Shown here: positions 1 to 7,401 of the stretch, piece by piece
Layout: each line of letters opens with the position of its first letter
How positions within the stretch are numbered: the first letter of the stretch is position 1
Assembly: GCA_020633895.1 (NCBI GenBank)
Contig: JACKCT010000022.1
Coordinates: 1-28,134 of the forward strand
Source of the DNA: Deltaproteobacteria bacterium
Lineage (GTDB): Bacteria; Lernaellota; Lernaellaia; JACKCT01
Direction of reading: 5' to 3'
Length of the DNA: 28,134 nt
Program-made: the position numbers and the translations under genes
The notes under the pieces: generated by a model
Seen by the model: the letters and a program-made list of their open reading frames with translations, nothing else
Told to the model about the DNA's origin: nothing
The model's database searches: none

Positions 1-897
1 CGGGGCGGGGAGATCGTCGCTCCGCGTCCGGAGACGTCGCGCGAATTTCGCGTCCCGACGCCGCGCCATGACCTGTTCGCGATGGCCGACTACCGTATGC
101 CGCTGCAAAAGCATCGCCCCTTCGCCAGCCTGCTGACCGACTACGGCTGCCCGTACGATTGCTCATTTTGCAATACGGGGACGCTGCGCTACCGGCGTCG
201 GCCGATGGAAGACGTGGAGGCGGAGTTGGCGGCGATCCGGCGGCTCGGCGTGCGCGAACTGTTTTTGAAGAATATGTCCTTCGGCGCTCACAAGGCCCAT
301 TCGGCCGATGTGCTCGACCTGCTCGCGCGCCACGATTTCACCTGGCACACGTACGCGCGCATCGAGGATCTGTCGGCGGAGATGCTCGCCGGCATGGCGG
401 CGGCGGGGTGCCATCTGGTGCAAATCGGCATCGAGCATGTCGCGCCCGAAATCCTGTCGGCGGCCGGGAAGCGCTACGGCGAAGACGACATTCGTCGCGT
501 TCTGGCTGATGCGAAGCGCGTGGGGGTGGACGTGGGATTTCACCTCGTGCTCGGCCTGCCCGGCGAGACGCGCGAGACGCTGGCGCGACTGCGTCGGTTC
601 CTTACGGGCGCGGACGGAGCGGTGTACATCTCGGTCAATCTTTACGCGCCGCGCATCGGCTCCCGTCTGGAACAGGCGCAAGGCGGCGGCGAGACGCCCC
701 ACGACTCCACCTCCGGCTCGGAACACGGCGCTCTGCCTCGCACGCAGTTGGAACAGGCCCGCGCGTCGATGTACCGCGCCTTCTACACGCGCCCGACCCG
801 CGTCGCGCGGCTGGTCTCGCGCATGCGCCCGGCGGATATGTGGGGCGGTGTGCGGGGGATTTTTTTCGGCGCGGCCCAGACGTCGCCGTCAACCTAA
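1..897 (+). CDS. Radical SAM protein (B12-binding type), 5' end missing
   Basis: The frame is open from the first base, so the gene starts outside the window; the ATG at 82 is internal. The visible part carries the radical SAM cluster motif C-P-Y-D-C-S-F-C (Cx3Cx2C, bases 148-171), whose cysteines bind the [4Fe-4S] cluster that cleaves S-adenosylmethionine. The stretch before it (PRHDLFAMADYRMP) is the usual linker between an N-terminal cobalamin-binding domain and the radical SAM barrel, so the missing part is probably that domain. Further on, QIGIEH and HLVLGLPGET are typical barrel strands (GLPGET is the conserved Gly-Leu-Pro-Gly loop). The C-terminal part is short and ends with hydrophobic and basic residues. 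The substrate cannot be told. A second B12-type radical SAM gene lies at 9543-11087, but the two are not obviously close relatives. Confidence 0.88.
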   Translation, partial: RGGEIVAPRPETSREFRVPTPRHDLFAMADYRMPLQKHRPFASLLTDYGCPYDCSFCNTGTLRYRRRPMEDVEAELAAIRRLGVRELFLKNMSFGAHKAHSADVLDLLARHDFTWHTYARIEDLSAEMLAGMAAAGCHLVQIGIEHVAPEILSAAGKRYGEDDIRRVLADAKRVGVDVGFHLVLGLPGETRETLARLRRFLTGADGAVYISVNLYAPRIGSRLEQAQGGGETPHDSTSGSEHGALPRTQLEQARASMYRAFYTRPTRVARLVSRMRPADMWGGVRGIFFGAAQTSPST

Positions 898-981
898 GCC
901 GCGACCGCGTCACCCTCCCCTTGCCCAACGCGACCCCTCGCCCCTATAACCTAACGCAACGCAAAATTTCGGAGGCGTGCG

Positions 982-3066
982 ATGGGGACCAATTCGCGTT
1001 GGTGGTTCGTTTTGGCCGTTGTGCCGGTCCTGATGCTGATGGCGGGCGGCGTCGCGTGCGGCGGCGACGACGATGACGACGACGCGACATCCTCGGTCGA
1101 CGACGACGCGGTTGACGACGATGACACGTCGGACGACGACATCGGCGACGATGACGACGATACCGCCGACGACGACACCGGTCCGGACCCGGTCGACCTG
1201 GCCATTCCCGCGGAATGCAACCCCTTCTCCATGACCGACAGCCCGTGCGTGCTGCCTTATCCCAGCGCGTTCTTTCAAAAAGCGACGACCGACGGGGTGC
1301 GTATGGTCTATCCCGACGGCTCGGTGGACCTGGGCGAAGGCAATCCGCCGCTCGACATGGCCCCGGTCAATCGCCACGACGGCGCCTCCCCCGCCGGACC
1401 CATCCTCGCCCACTTCGCCTTCGACGTGCCCGCCGACGCCCTGGTCGGCCAGAAGGAAATCGAAAAGTCGCTGATCGACGACGCCCCCATCGCCCTGTGG
1501 GATTGGGACACGGGCGAGCGCGTCGCGTATATGGCCGAGATGGACGCGAATCTGGTGGAGGGTTACGACAACCGCTATGCCCTCATCATCCGCCCGGCGG
1601 CGCCGATGGCGCTGGGGCATCGCTATCTGGTGGCGCTGACCAAGGACGTCTGCCCGGAGGAATCCGCGTGCGAATCCCCGGCGGTGTTCGAAGCGCTGCG
1701 GGACGGCGTCATTACCACCGACGAACGCGTCGAGGGCGCCCGGGACGATTACGAAGACTATTTCGAATTCCTGGCGGACGAAGGCTACGCGTCCGGCGAA
1801 TTGCTGACGGCGTGGGATTTCCACGTCGCCACCCAGGACACGGTCCTGGGGCCCATTCTCTCGATGCGCCGGCAGGTCTTCGACCAGTCCGCGGGCGACG
1901 GCTTCGAGTACGTCATCGACGAGGTCATCGACAACCCCAGCGAATACGCGACGCGGGCGATCAAGGGCCGCTTCTTCGCACCCACCTTCATCGACGGGGC
2001 CAACAACCTCGTCTTCGACGAGAACGGCGCGCCGGTGCGTCAGGCGACCGATCAGGAATTCCCCTTCACCATGATCCTGCCCAACAAGGCCCTGGACGGC
2101 GATCCGCTGCCCCTGGCGATCATCGGGCACGGCATCTTCGGCACGGGCGAGGAATATCTGCTGGGCTTCGGCTCGGTGGGCGTGGCGCACAAGCTGGCCG
2201 AACAGGTGGGCGCGGTGCTACTGGCGACGGACTGGATCGGCCTGTCGGGCGCCGACCAGGAGCTGATCTTTGACGAGGTGGTGCCGGATCTGAACAAGCT
2301 AGGCATCGTGACCGACCGCCTGGCCCAGTCCCTGGTCAACAACCTGACGCTCATCGAACTGGGCAAGGGCGCGCTGTCCACCGATCCGCAGATCAAGGTC
2401 GGCGCCAACGCGGTCGTCGATCCGACGCGGGTGTATTACTACGGCATCAGCCTGGGCGGCATTCAGGGCACGGGGCTGGTGTCCATCTCGCGGGACATTT
2501 CCCGAGCGGTCATCGCCGTGCCCGGCGGGACGTGGGCCAACATTCTGCCGCGCTCGGTGGTTTACAAGCCGATCAAGAAAAACGGTGTCGACCCGCTCTA
2601 TCCCGACCCGCTCACGCAGCAGCTCATGATCGCGTTCTTTCAATATCGTTTCGATCTGTCCGACCCGGCGAACCTGGGCCGCCTGCTGCTTCGCGATCCC
2701 CTGCCCGATGCTCCGGAAAGCCGCACGGTCCTGATGCAGGAGTCCATCGGCGACGCCCAGATCCCGAATATGGCCACCGAGATCCTGGGACGAGCCGTGG
2801 GGGCCAAGCAGTTGATGCCGGCGGTCGCGTCGGTGTGGGGACTGCCTCCGGACGATGCGCCCACGGACGGGGTGGCCTTCGGTCAGTATTATCTGCCGTA
2901 CCTGGTGGACCTCATCCCGCCGCCGGAGTCCAACACGCCGCCGGGTTTTGACAATCAGGTCCACGGTCTGGCGCCGTTTCTGCCTCAGGCGCAGGAGCAG
3001 GTGGCGACGCTCGTCTCCACCGGCGTGATCGACCAATTCTGCGACGGCGCGTGCGACCCGGATTGA
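982..3066 (+). CDS. Asp-tethered lipoprotein with alpha/beta-hydrolase domain (lipase-like)
   Basis: Predicted lipoprotein of 694 residues. A signal peptide (residues 1-25) ends in GGVAC, with Cys26 the likely lipidated residue. A tether of about 40 residues, nearly all Asp with Thr/Ser/Ala, follows. The N-terminal domain opens with a Cys pair and LPYPSAFF, resembling the N-terminal region of bacterial virulence-factor lipases. The hydrolase domain shows an HGIFG loop, a nucleophile elbow GISLGG with Ser490, a probable acid Asp591 in GDAQIPNMA and a probable His661 in VHG: a complete Ser-Asp-His triad by position. It ends in CDGACDPD, a possible terminal disulfide. The start is supported by GGAG eight bases upstream. 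A paralogue with the same layout lies at 16575-18761. The likely role is an esterase or lipase at the outer membrane or cell surface; the substrate is unknown. Confidence 0.9.
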   Translation: MGTNSRWWFVLAVVPVLMLMAGGVACGGDDDDDDATSSVDDDAVDDDDTSDDDIGDDDDDTADDDTGPDPVDLAIPAECNPFSMTDSPCVLPYPSAFFQKATTDGVRMVYPDGSVDLGEGNPPLDMAPVNRHDGASPAGPILAHFAFDVPADALVGQKEIEKSLIDDAPIALWDWDTGERVAYMAEMDANLVEGYDNRYALIIRPAAPMALGHRYLVALTKDVCPEESACESPAVFEALRDGVITTDERVEGARDDYEDYFEFLADEGYASGELLTAWDFHVATQDTVLGPILSMRRQVFDQSAGDGFEYVIDEVIDNPSEYATRAIKGRFFAPTFIDGANNLVFDENGAPVRQATDQEFPFTMILPNKALDGDPLPLAIIGHGIFGTGEEYLLGFGSVGVAHKLAEQVGAVLLATDWIGLSGADQELIFDEVVPDLNKLGIVTDRLAQSLVNNLTLIELGKGALSTDPQIKVGANAVVDPTRVYYYGISLGGIQGTGLVSISRDISRAVIAVPGGTWANILPRSVVYKPIKKNGVDPLYPDPLTQQLMIAFFQYRFDLSDPANLGRLLLRDPLPDAPESRTVLMQESIGDAQIPNMATEILGRAVGAKQLMPAVASVWGLPPDDAPTDGVAFGQYYLPYLVDLIPPPESNTPPGFDNQVHGLAPFLPQAQEQVATLVSTGVIDQFCDGACDPD

Positions 3067-3080
3067 GGCTCGAATAGGCG

Positions 3081-3103
3081 TTTGAGAAGGGTCTCAAAAA
3101 TTT
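3081..3103 (+). terminator. Hairpin after lipoprotein hydrolase, possible weak terminator
   Basis: A perfect 7-bp stem TTTGAGA / TCTCAAA (3081-3087 and 3092-3098) with a 4-base loop lies 15 bases after the stop codon at 3066. It is followed by AATTTAAT rather than a clean T run, so it would be weak. The position suits termination of the hydrolase transcript before the TetR gene. A regulator site is the alternative. Confidence 0.35.
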
Positions 3104-3141
3104 AATCAATATTTTACACGCGGGGTTGATTTCTTTTTTAC

Positions 3142-3169
3142 TTGGCGGAATCATAAGAACGTCTTTAAT
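3142..3169 (+). promoter_or_regulatory. Possible promoter of the TetR gene
   Basis: TTGGCG (3142-3147) and TTTAAT (3164-3169) are spaced 16 bases and resemble -35 and -10 boxes. The stretch is AT-rich compared with its surroundings and lies 57 bases before the TetR start. Prediction by eye only. Confidence 0.33.
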
Positions 3170-3225
3170 ACTTGCAATGCGAATCGGCGTGCGCGCCGTC
3201 CGGCGGTTGTCGGGAGGACTTTTCA

Positions 3226-3816
3226 ATGGCAGGAACACGGGAAAACATTTTGATGGCGGCGGAAACGCTGATGCAGCGCCAAGGCTACGCGGGCACGAGC
3301 GTGGACCAGATCTGCTCGGAAGCGGGCATCACCAAGGGTGCGTTTTTTCACTATTTTCCGAATAAAGAGGCGATCGGCCTAGCGGCGTTGGAAGAATTCG
3401 GCGGCCGCGTGGTGGGGGCGCTTTTTTCGGCGCCTTATATGGACGAGGCCGAGCCGGTGACGCGGCTTTTCGGCTATGTGGATCGCATGATCGAGATGTG
3501 CGACGCCCCGGCGCTGCGGGACGGCTGCCTTGTCGCGATGCTCACCTTGGAGCATGCGTCGGGCTCGGTAACTTTCCGAGAGAAGAGCGCGGCGGCCTTC
3601 GACGTCTGGGCGGCGAAATCCAAGGAGCTTTTCGAGGCGGCGATCGAATCTCGGGGGATGTCCGGACGGTTGGATCCGGGAAATCTCGCCCACTTATTCA
3701 TCGCGGTTTTCGAAGGGTCTCTGATTATCCGTAAGGCGAAAGAGGACAGCGAAATCCCCAAGGACAATATCCGGCAACTCCGGAAATATTTGGAGATGCA
3801 ACTACTCGATTCATGA
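3226..3816 (+). CDS. TetR/AcrR family transcriptional regulator
   Basis: A 196-residue protein of normal TetR size. The N-terminal DNA-binding domain (about residues 5-50) has the classic pattern: an ILMAAETL helix, then GYAGTSVDQICSEAGITKG with GAFFHYFPNKE as recognition helix and following segment. The C-terminal part (about 60-190) is the variable ligand-binding and dimerisation domain; the RDGCLVAMLTLE segment resembles the TetR_C regions of the group that regulates oxidoreductase and drug-response genes. The start at 3226 is chosen over an earlier in-frame ATG at 3172 because GGGAGGA lies at 3212-3218 and the domain begins here. The gene stands alone between a lipoprotein hydrolase and a small membrane protein. 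Nearby palindromes (3811-3831, 3940-3954, 3977-3993) are candidate operators. The ligand is unknown. Confidence 0.93.
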   Translation: MAGTRENILMAAETLMQRQGYAGTSVDQICSEAGITKGAFFHYFPNKEAIGLAALEEFGGRVVGALFSAPYMDEAEPVTRLFGYVDRMIEMCDAPALRDGCLVAMLTLEHASGSVTFREKSAAAFDVWAAKSKELFEAAIESRGMSGRLDPGNLAHLFIAVFEGSLIIRKAKEDSEIPKDNIRQLRKYLEMQLLDS

Positions 3817-3831
3817 CGGGCTGCGTCATGA
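3811..3831. promoter_or_regulatory. 8-bp inverted repeat over the TetR stop codon
   Basis: TCATGACG (3811-3818) and CGTCATGA (3824-3831) form a perfect inverted repeat with a 5-base centre. It overlaps the TetR stop codon and has no T run after it, so an intrinsic terminator is unlikely. Related TCATGA / GTCAT words recur at about 3850 and 3868. It may be a binding site, possibly for the TetR protein itself, acting on the downstream gene. Confidence 0.35.
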
Positions 3832-3939
3832 CCTGGATTCACCCTTTAGTCATGATGGTGACTTGAAGTCATATTCAAACCTCCACCGGTTTCGATGTAA
3901 ACCCCCGTTTTCTCTGACTTTTGTTCACCCGTAAAAAAA

Positions 3940-3954
3940 TCGGACTAAGTCCGA
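3940..3954. promoter_or_regulatory. 15-bp palindrome upstream of small membrane protein
   Basis: TCGGACT-A-AGTCCGA is a perfect palindrome with a one-base centre. It lies in a noncoding AT-rich stretch, 17 bases before the -35-like box at 3972. The position suits a regulator-binding site. Confidence 0.4.
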
Positions 3955-3971
3955 ATTTTCCAAGAAAGTTC

Positions 3972-4000
3972 TTTACAAGAATAGCCGATTCTTCCATATT
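3972..4000 (+). promoter_or_regulatory. Promoter with inverted repeat in the spacer
   Basis: TTTACA (3972-3977) and CATATT (3995-4000) are spaced 17 bases and form a plausible sigma-70-type promoter for the gene at 4091. The spacer contains the perfect inverted repeat AAGAAT-AGCCG-ATTCTT (3977-3993), placed where a bound repressor would block RNA polymerase. Confidence 0.42.
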
Positions 4001-4090
4001 GAACATCGCTAACACGAAACTGAGTGTAGCGATCGGCTGCCAGGCGACTCAGGGTTTTCCCGACGGAGCTTGGTGAAGGGAAGGATGATT

Positions 4091-4312
4091 ATGGCCGAGA
4101 TCTACAACAGCAGTGTCCGGATGACTCGTCCGCCCAGTACGGCGGCGCGTGTCGTGCAGGCTCAGGCCGATGAGCAAGAAAAGCGGTCATCGGCGTGGGT
4201 CCAGGGTCGTGAAAGCTCCAAGTCCAGTCGTGCTCTGTTCCTTCTTTTGGCTCTGTTGGCTTATTTGGCCACAACGTTCGGATGTGCCGCTCTGTATATC
4301 GGCGCCCAATGA
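4091..4312 (+). CDS. Small single-pass membrane protein, unknown function
   Basis: A 73-residue protein that I do not recognise. Residues 1-47 are hydrophilic and rich in Ser, Arg, Gln and Glu. Residues 48-70 form one strong transmembrane helix (ALFLLLALLAYLATTFGC and onward), leaving only three residues beyond it. Positive charges before the helix predict the N-terminus in the cytoplasm, giving a tail-anchored-like layout. The ATG at 4091 is preferred over upstream TTG and GTG codons because GGGAAGGA lies six bases before it. A promoter-like element with palindromes precedes the gene, and a large inverted repeat (4377-4420) follows it, which supports a real transcription unit. TetR is the nearest upstream gene and may control it. 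Confidence 0.62.
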   Translation: MAEIYNSSVRMTRPPSTAARVVQAQADEQEKRSSAWVQGRESSKSSRALFLLLALLAYLATTFGCAALYIGAQ

Positions 4313-4376
4313 TTTGAAATTCCATGGGGTTGGTCGAACCGTGACGGTTTCGGCGATTTGGCCCCAGGGCAGGTAG

Positions 4377-4420
4377 CCGCAAAACGAGAAGCATCGGGTC
4401 GGTTGCGTTTCGTTTTGCGG
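4377..4420. repeat. 11-bp perfect inverted repeat between convergent genes
   Basis: CCGCAAAACGA (4377-4387) and TCGTTTTGCGG (4410-4420) are exact reverse complements separated by 22 bases. They lie between the small membrane protein gene and the convergent oxidoreductase gene. A transcript from either strand would form a stable hairpin, so it could act as a two-way terminator although no T run follows. The rest of the 271-base gap shows nothing recognisable. Confidence 0.45.
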
Positions 4421-4583
4421 TTGCACAACTCGACGGAGCCTTTCGGCCTCCCGAGACACTCTGAATTATCGAAAAATCCGGTTTCCGCGGTCGATTTAGG
4501 CCGCGGTTGCTACGTTTCCGCGCGCGAAAAAGCGACGGCCGTCGTTGCGTGGACGGGAACGTGGTCAAGGCCGGGGTGCGTCT

Positions 4584-5846
4584 CTAGGCGTTCTCGGCCG
4601 TGTGCGGCTCGGCGGCGATCGACGGTTGCCGCAGGACACGCCATTGGGCGGCCAGCAGTTCGCGCATCCCCTGCCCCAGCGCCGCCCAAGGGCTACGCGC
4701 CACCCTCGGCTCCAATCCGTCACCCATCCGACGCAGTTGCTGCCCGTAGCAGAAAATCTGCAAGAGATTGTCCAGATCGCGAATGCCGACCCGGTCGGGC
4801 ACCATCACCGCCCGGTCCATCGCGCCTTCCAATAGCAGACGGGGCAACTCGGGCGTCACCGCCATCGGACGGGCCAAGCCGATGACATCCACCGCGCCGC
4901 CCTCGATCGCCCGGACCATCGCCTCGGCGCTGCGAAACCCGCCCGTGACCATCAGCGGCAGCTTCGTGCGCGCCCGAACCTTCTCGGCGTAGTCGAGGAA
5001 ATACGCCTCCCGCTCCACCGTCGATTTGCGAGCCGCGCCGACCATCGCCGGGGCTTCGTAGTTGCCGCCGGAAATCTCCAACAGATCCAGCCCCGCCTCG
5101 TCGAGCATCGCGACCACGTCCATGGACTCGTCTTCGGAAAAACCGCCGCGCTGGAAATCGGCCGAGTTGAGCTTGATGCCGACGGGGTAATCCGGACCCA
5201 CCTCGCGACGCATCGCCGCGACGATCTCCAATACGAATCGCGCCCGATTTTCCAAGGAGCCGCCCCAGCGATCGGTCCGGCGGTTCACATACGGCGAGAG
5301 GAATTGGTTAACCAGATAGCCGTGGGCGCCGTGGATCTGCACCCCCGCGAACCCCGCCTGTTTCGCCACCCGCGCCGCGCGGGCGTAGGCTTGGACGAGG
5401 CCGAGAATCTCATCCTCGGTCAGCGGCTTGGGCGCGGCGAACAGCGGGCCCATGCCCTTGACCGGCACGTCCGACGGCGAAAGCGGCTTTTGCCCGCGAA
5501 CGCGCATGGCTTGGCGTCCGGCGTGATTGATCTGCATCCAGAGCTTGGCGCCGCCCGCCTGGGCCACGTCCGCCCATCGGCGGAAGGGCTCCACGTCAAT
5601 GTCGTCCCGGTCGATCACCACATTGTCCGCGTGCTCGAGCCCGCGCCGGTCGATGAGCACGTTGCCGCTGATGAGCAAACCCGCGCCAGCATTGGCCCAA
5701 CGCCCGTACAACCGCAGCAGCCGATCGGACGGCAGATTGGCCCGATCGCCCAAGGCTTCGCTCATGGCCGATTTACCGAAGCGGTTGGGCAGCGACGCGC
5801 CGCAGGGCAGCGCCAGCGGTCGATCCAGGGCTTCGCGGATGTCCAT
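4584..5846 (-). CDS. NADH:flavin oxidoreductase, Old Yellow Enzyme family
   Basis: A 420-residue single-domain FMN enzyme of the Old Yellow Enzyme type, which reduces activated C=C bonds with NAD(P)H. Family marks are LPNRFGKSAM near residue 20 (FMN-binding strand), QINHAGRQ near 105-112, IHGAHGYLVNQFLSP near 171-185 with the substrate-binding pair His172 and His175, RTDRWGGSLENRARF near 190-204, and MVTGGFRS with IGLARPM towards the end (phosphate binding). It lacks the C-terminal [4Fe-4S] and FAD/NAD domains of 2,4-dienoyl-CoA reductases, so it is the short form. The SD AAGGAAGG precedes the ATG. It is the second gene of a leftward operon, starting three bases after the stop of the NTF2-like gene, so the two are probably translated together. 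The substrate is unknown. Confidence 0.93.
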   Translation of the reverse strand: MDIREALDRPLALPCGASLPNRFGKSAMSEALGDRANLPSDRLLRLYGRWANAGAGLLISGNVLIDRRGLEHADNVVIDRDDIDVEPFRRWADVAQAGGAKLWMQINHAGRQAMRVRGQKPLSPSDVPVKGMGPLFAAPKPLTEDEILGLVQAYARAARVAKQAGFAGVQIHGAHGYLVNQFLSPYVNRRTDRWGGSLENRARFVLEIVAAMRREVGPDYPVGIKLNSADFQRGGFSEDESMDVVAMLDEAGLDLLEISGGNYEAPAMVGAARKSTVEREAYFLDYAEKVRARTKLPLMVTGGFRSAEAMVRAIEGGAVDVIGLARPMAVTPELPRLLLEGAMDRAVMVPDRVGIRDLDNLLQIFCYGQQLRRMGDGLEPRVARSPWAALGQGMRELLAAQWRVLRQPSIAAEPHTAENA

Positions 5847-5849
5847 GGT

Positions 5850-6275
5850 TCAGCCTTCCTTGCCGGCGCGCAGGGCGGCCAGCAGCGGTGTGCGGTCGAA
5901 GTAGACTTCGTTGCGGGTGATAACGCCGTCGGCGATTTCCACGATGTCCAGTCCGTCCTGCTCCAACACGCCGCCGGGAGTGGGGATGCGCGCGTGCCAC
6001 TTCAGGGTGAAGCCGCGCGGCGTGCAATGCACCTCCTGCGTCTCCCAAATCCACCGGGGGTTGGCGGCCAGCAGCTTGGCGAAATACGCCGCCATCGCCT
6101 CGCGGCCCCGAAGTCCGTCGGGCACGGCCGGGTCGGCGTAATAGGCGTCGCGAGCGTAGAATTCGAGCAGCGCCTCCGGCCGATTGCCGGTCCACGCCGG
6201 CAGCCACCGGGCGCAAAATGCCTCGGCCTCGTACTGCGTCAAGGGCGATGTGAAATGCGTTGTGTTAACGGACAT
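5850..6275 (-). CDS. NTF2-like / SnoaL-like domain protein
   Basis: A 141-residue protein with the cone-shaped NTF2-like fold. The N-terminal helix is followed by WLPAWTGNRPEALLEFYARDAYYADPAVP, the usual opening of SnoaL-like and ketosteroid-isomerase-like proteins. GLRGREAMAAYFAKLLAANP and the strands WHARIPTPGGVLEQDGLDIVEIADGVITRNEVYFDRTPLL complete the fold. The start at 6275 (MSVNTT) is chosen over an ATG at 6320 because GGGGAAG precedes it and the fold begins just after. It is the first gene of an operon with the flavin oxidoreductase. Members of this fold act as isomerases, cyclases, dehydratases or small-molecule binders, so it may act on the same metabolite as its partner. The exact reaction is not known. 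Confidence 0.85.
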   Translation of the reverse strand: MSVNTTHFTSPLTQYEAEAFCARWLPAWTGNRPEALLEFYARDAYYADPAVPDGLRGREAMAAYFAKLLAANPRWIWETQEVHCTPRGFTLKWHARIPTPGGVLEQDGLDIVEIADGVITRNEVYFDRTPLLAALRAGKEG

Positions 6276-6436
6276 GGTTGGGACTTCCCCGTATTTCGTA
6301 GTCGATGGATGACGATTCATAATGAATCAAGGGGGATCGTCGTCAATATCAAACCGATAAACCGTGGTTGTCTTTTGGCACTTCGGATATGATCGCTGCC
6401 AATCAATTCAGACATGAATGCGTTGGGAAATTATTT

Positions 6437-7249
6437 ATGTACCTTTGCTACGTCGACGAATCGGGAAATTTGGATCTTGGTTCGCCGATCACGGACGATG
6501 CGCCGAATATCTTCGTTTTGACCGGCATCACGATGCTGGACCACGAATGGCCGCGCTTTTCCCACGGGATTGATCGCAGGAAAAACGAACTTCGTCAAAA
6601 GCTCTTTCACACTCGCGGTATGCACTTGGAGTTGGCGGAATGCGAACTCAAATCGAATTGGGTCCGAATCAGCAAGGAAAGGGCCCGGCGGCCGTTTCTT
6701 GACGCGCTAAGCAGCGACGAACTCACCGGACTCGTCAGCGAATTTTTCGCGCAAATCGAGTTTCGCAAAATGACGGTGTTCGCCGTTGTGATCGACAAGA
6801 CCTTGATCCATGACTACTTCGACCAAGACAAACTGCATCGCAAGGCTTGGGAATTGCTTATCGAACGGGTTGAGTTATTCATGACCGAGCGCCATCCGCG
6901 CCACAAAGCCTTGCTCATTCGCGACGATATGGGACTGCAAGCCAATCGAAATCTCGCCGCCAAACACGCCTATTTCCTGCAATCCGGCACATCCGCGAAC
7001 CTGCGCCTGGATCACATTGTGGAAATGCCGTTATTCGTACGAAGCGAATTGTCGAACGGCGTCCAACTCGCCGATCTCGTTTCCTATTCCATCTATCATG
7101 CATTTCGATATCAGAAGCCGGAGTACCCGTTTTTCCAGCGATTGACCGGCCGGATCTATACATCGTCACGCACCGATGCCGACAAATTGGACGGGTTAAA
7201 GGTCTTCCCACCGGAAAGTCCGCTCACGCGGTTTCCGCGCGGGATCTGA
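6437..7249 (+). CDS. DUF3800 domain-containing protein
   Basis: A 270-residue protein with the marks of DUF3800: the opening YVDESGN (Asp7, Glu8), FVLTGI soon after, an Asp pair (163-164, IRDDMG) and the C-terminal QLADLVSYSIYHAF (Gln210, Asp213). The spacing of these acidic residues fits the RNase H-like fold proposed for this family, so it may be a nuclease. That is inference from family knowledge, not shown here. ATG 6437 is chosen because the family begins at this point; ATG 6389 and a TTG at 6368 are upstream alternatives, and none has a strong SD. Base composition is visibly poorer in GC, with many A- and T-ending codons, unlike both neighbours. This suggests horizontal acquisition; such genes are common in mobile and defence regions. 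No partner gene is present. Confidence 0.87.
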   Translation: MYLCYVDESGNLDLGSPITDDAPNIFVLTGITMLDHEWPRFSHGIDRRKNELRQKLFHTRGMHLELAECELKSNWVRISKERARRPFLDALSSDELTGLVSEFFAQIEFRKMTVFAVVIDKTLIHDYFDQDKLHRKAWELLIERVELFMTERHPRHKALLIRDDMGLQANRNLAAKHAYFLQSGTSANLRLDHIVEMPLFVRSELSNGVQLADLVSYSIYHAFRYQKPEYPFFQRLTGRIYTSSRTDADKLDGLKVFPPESPLTRFPRGI

Positions 7250-7401
7250 GATGGGAAAAATCTAAGTTGCGCCGACGGGAAAACAAATGATGTCCAGCGG
7301 GGCGAACCCTATTGAGCCGTCAAGCGGCACTGGACTAGGAAATGATGAGGTCGCGAGTGCGCGGTGTCAAGAAATAATGAAGTAATAAGGCCAAAGGCGC
7401 C

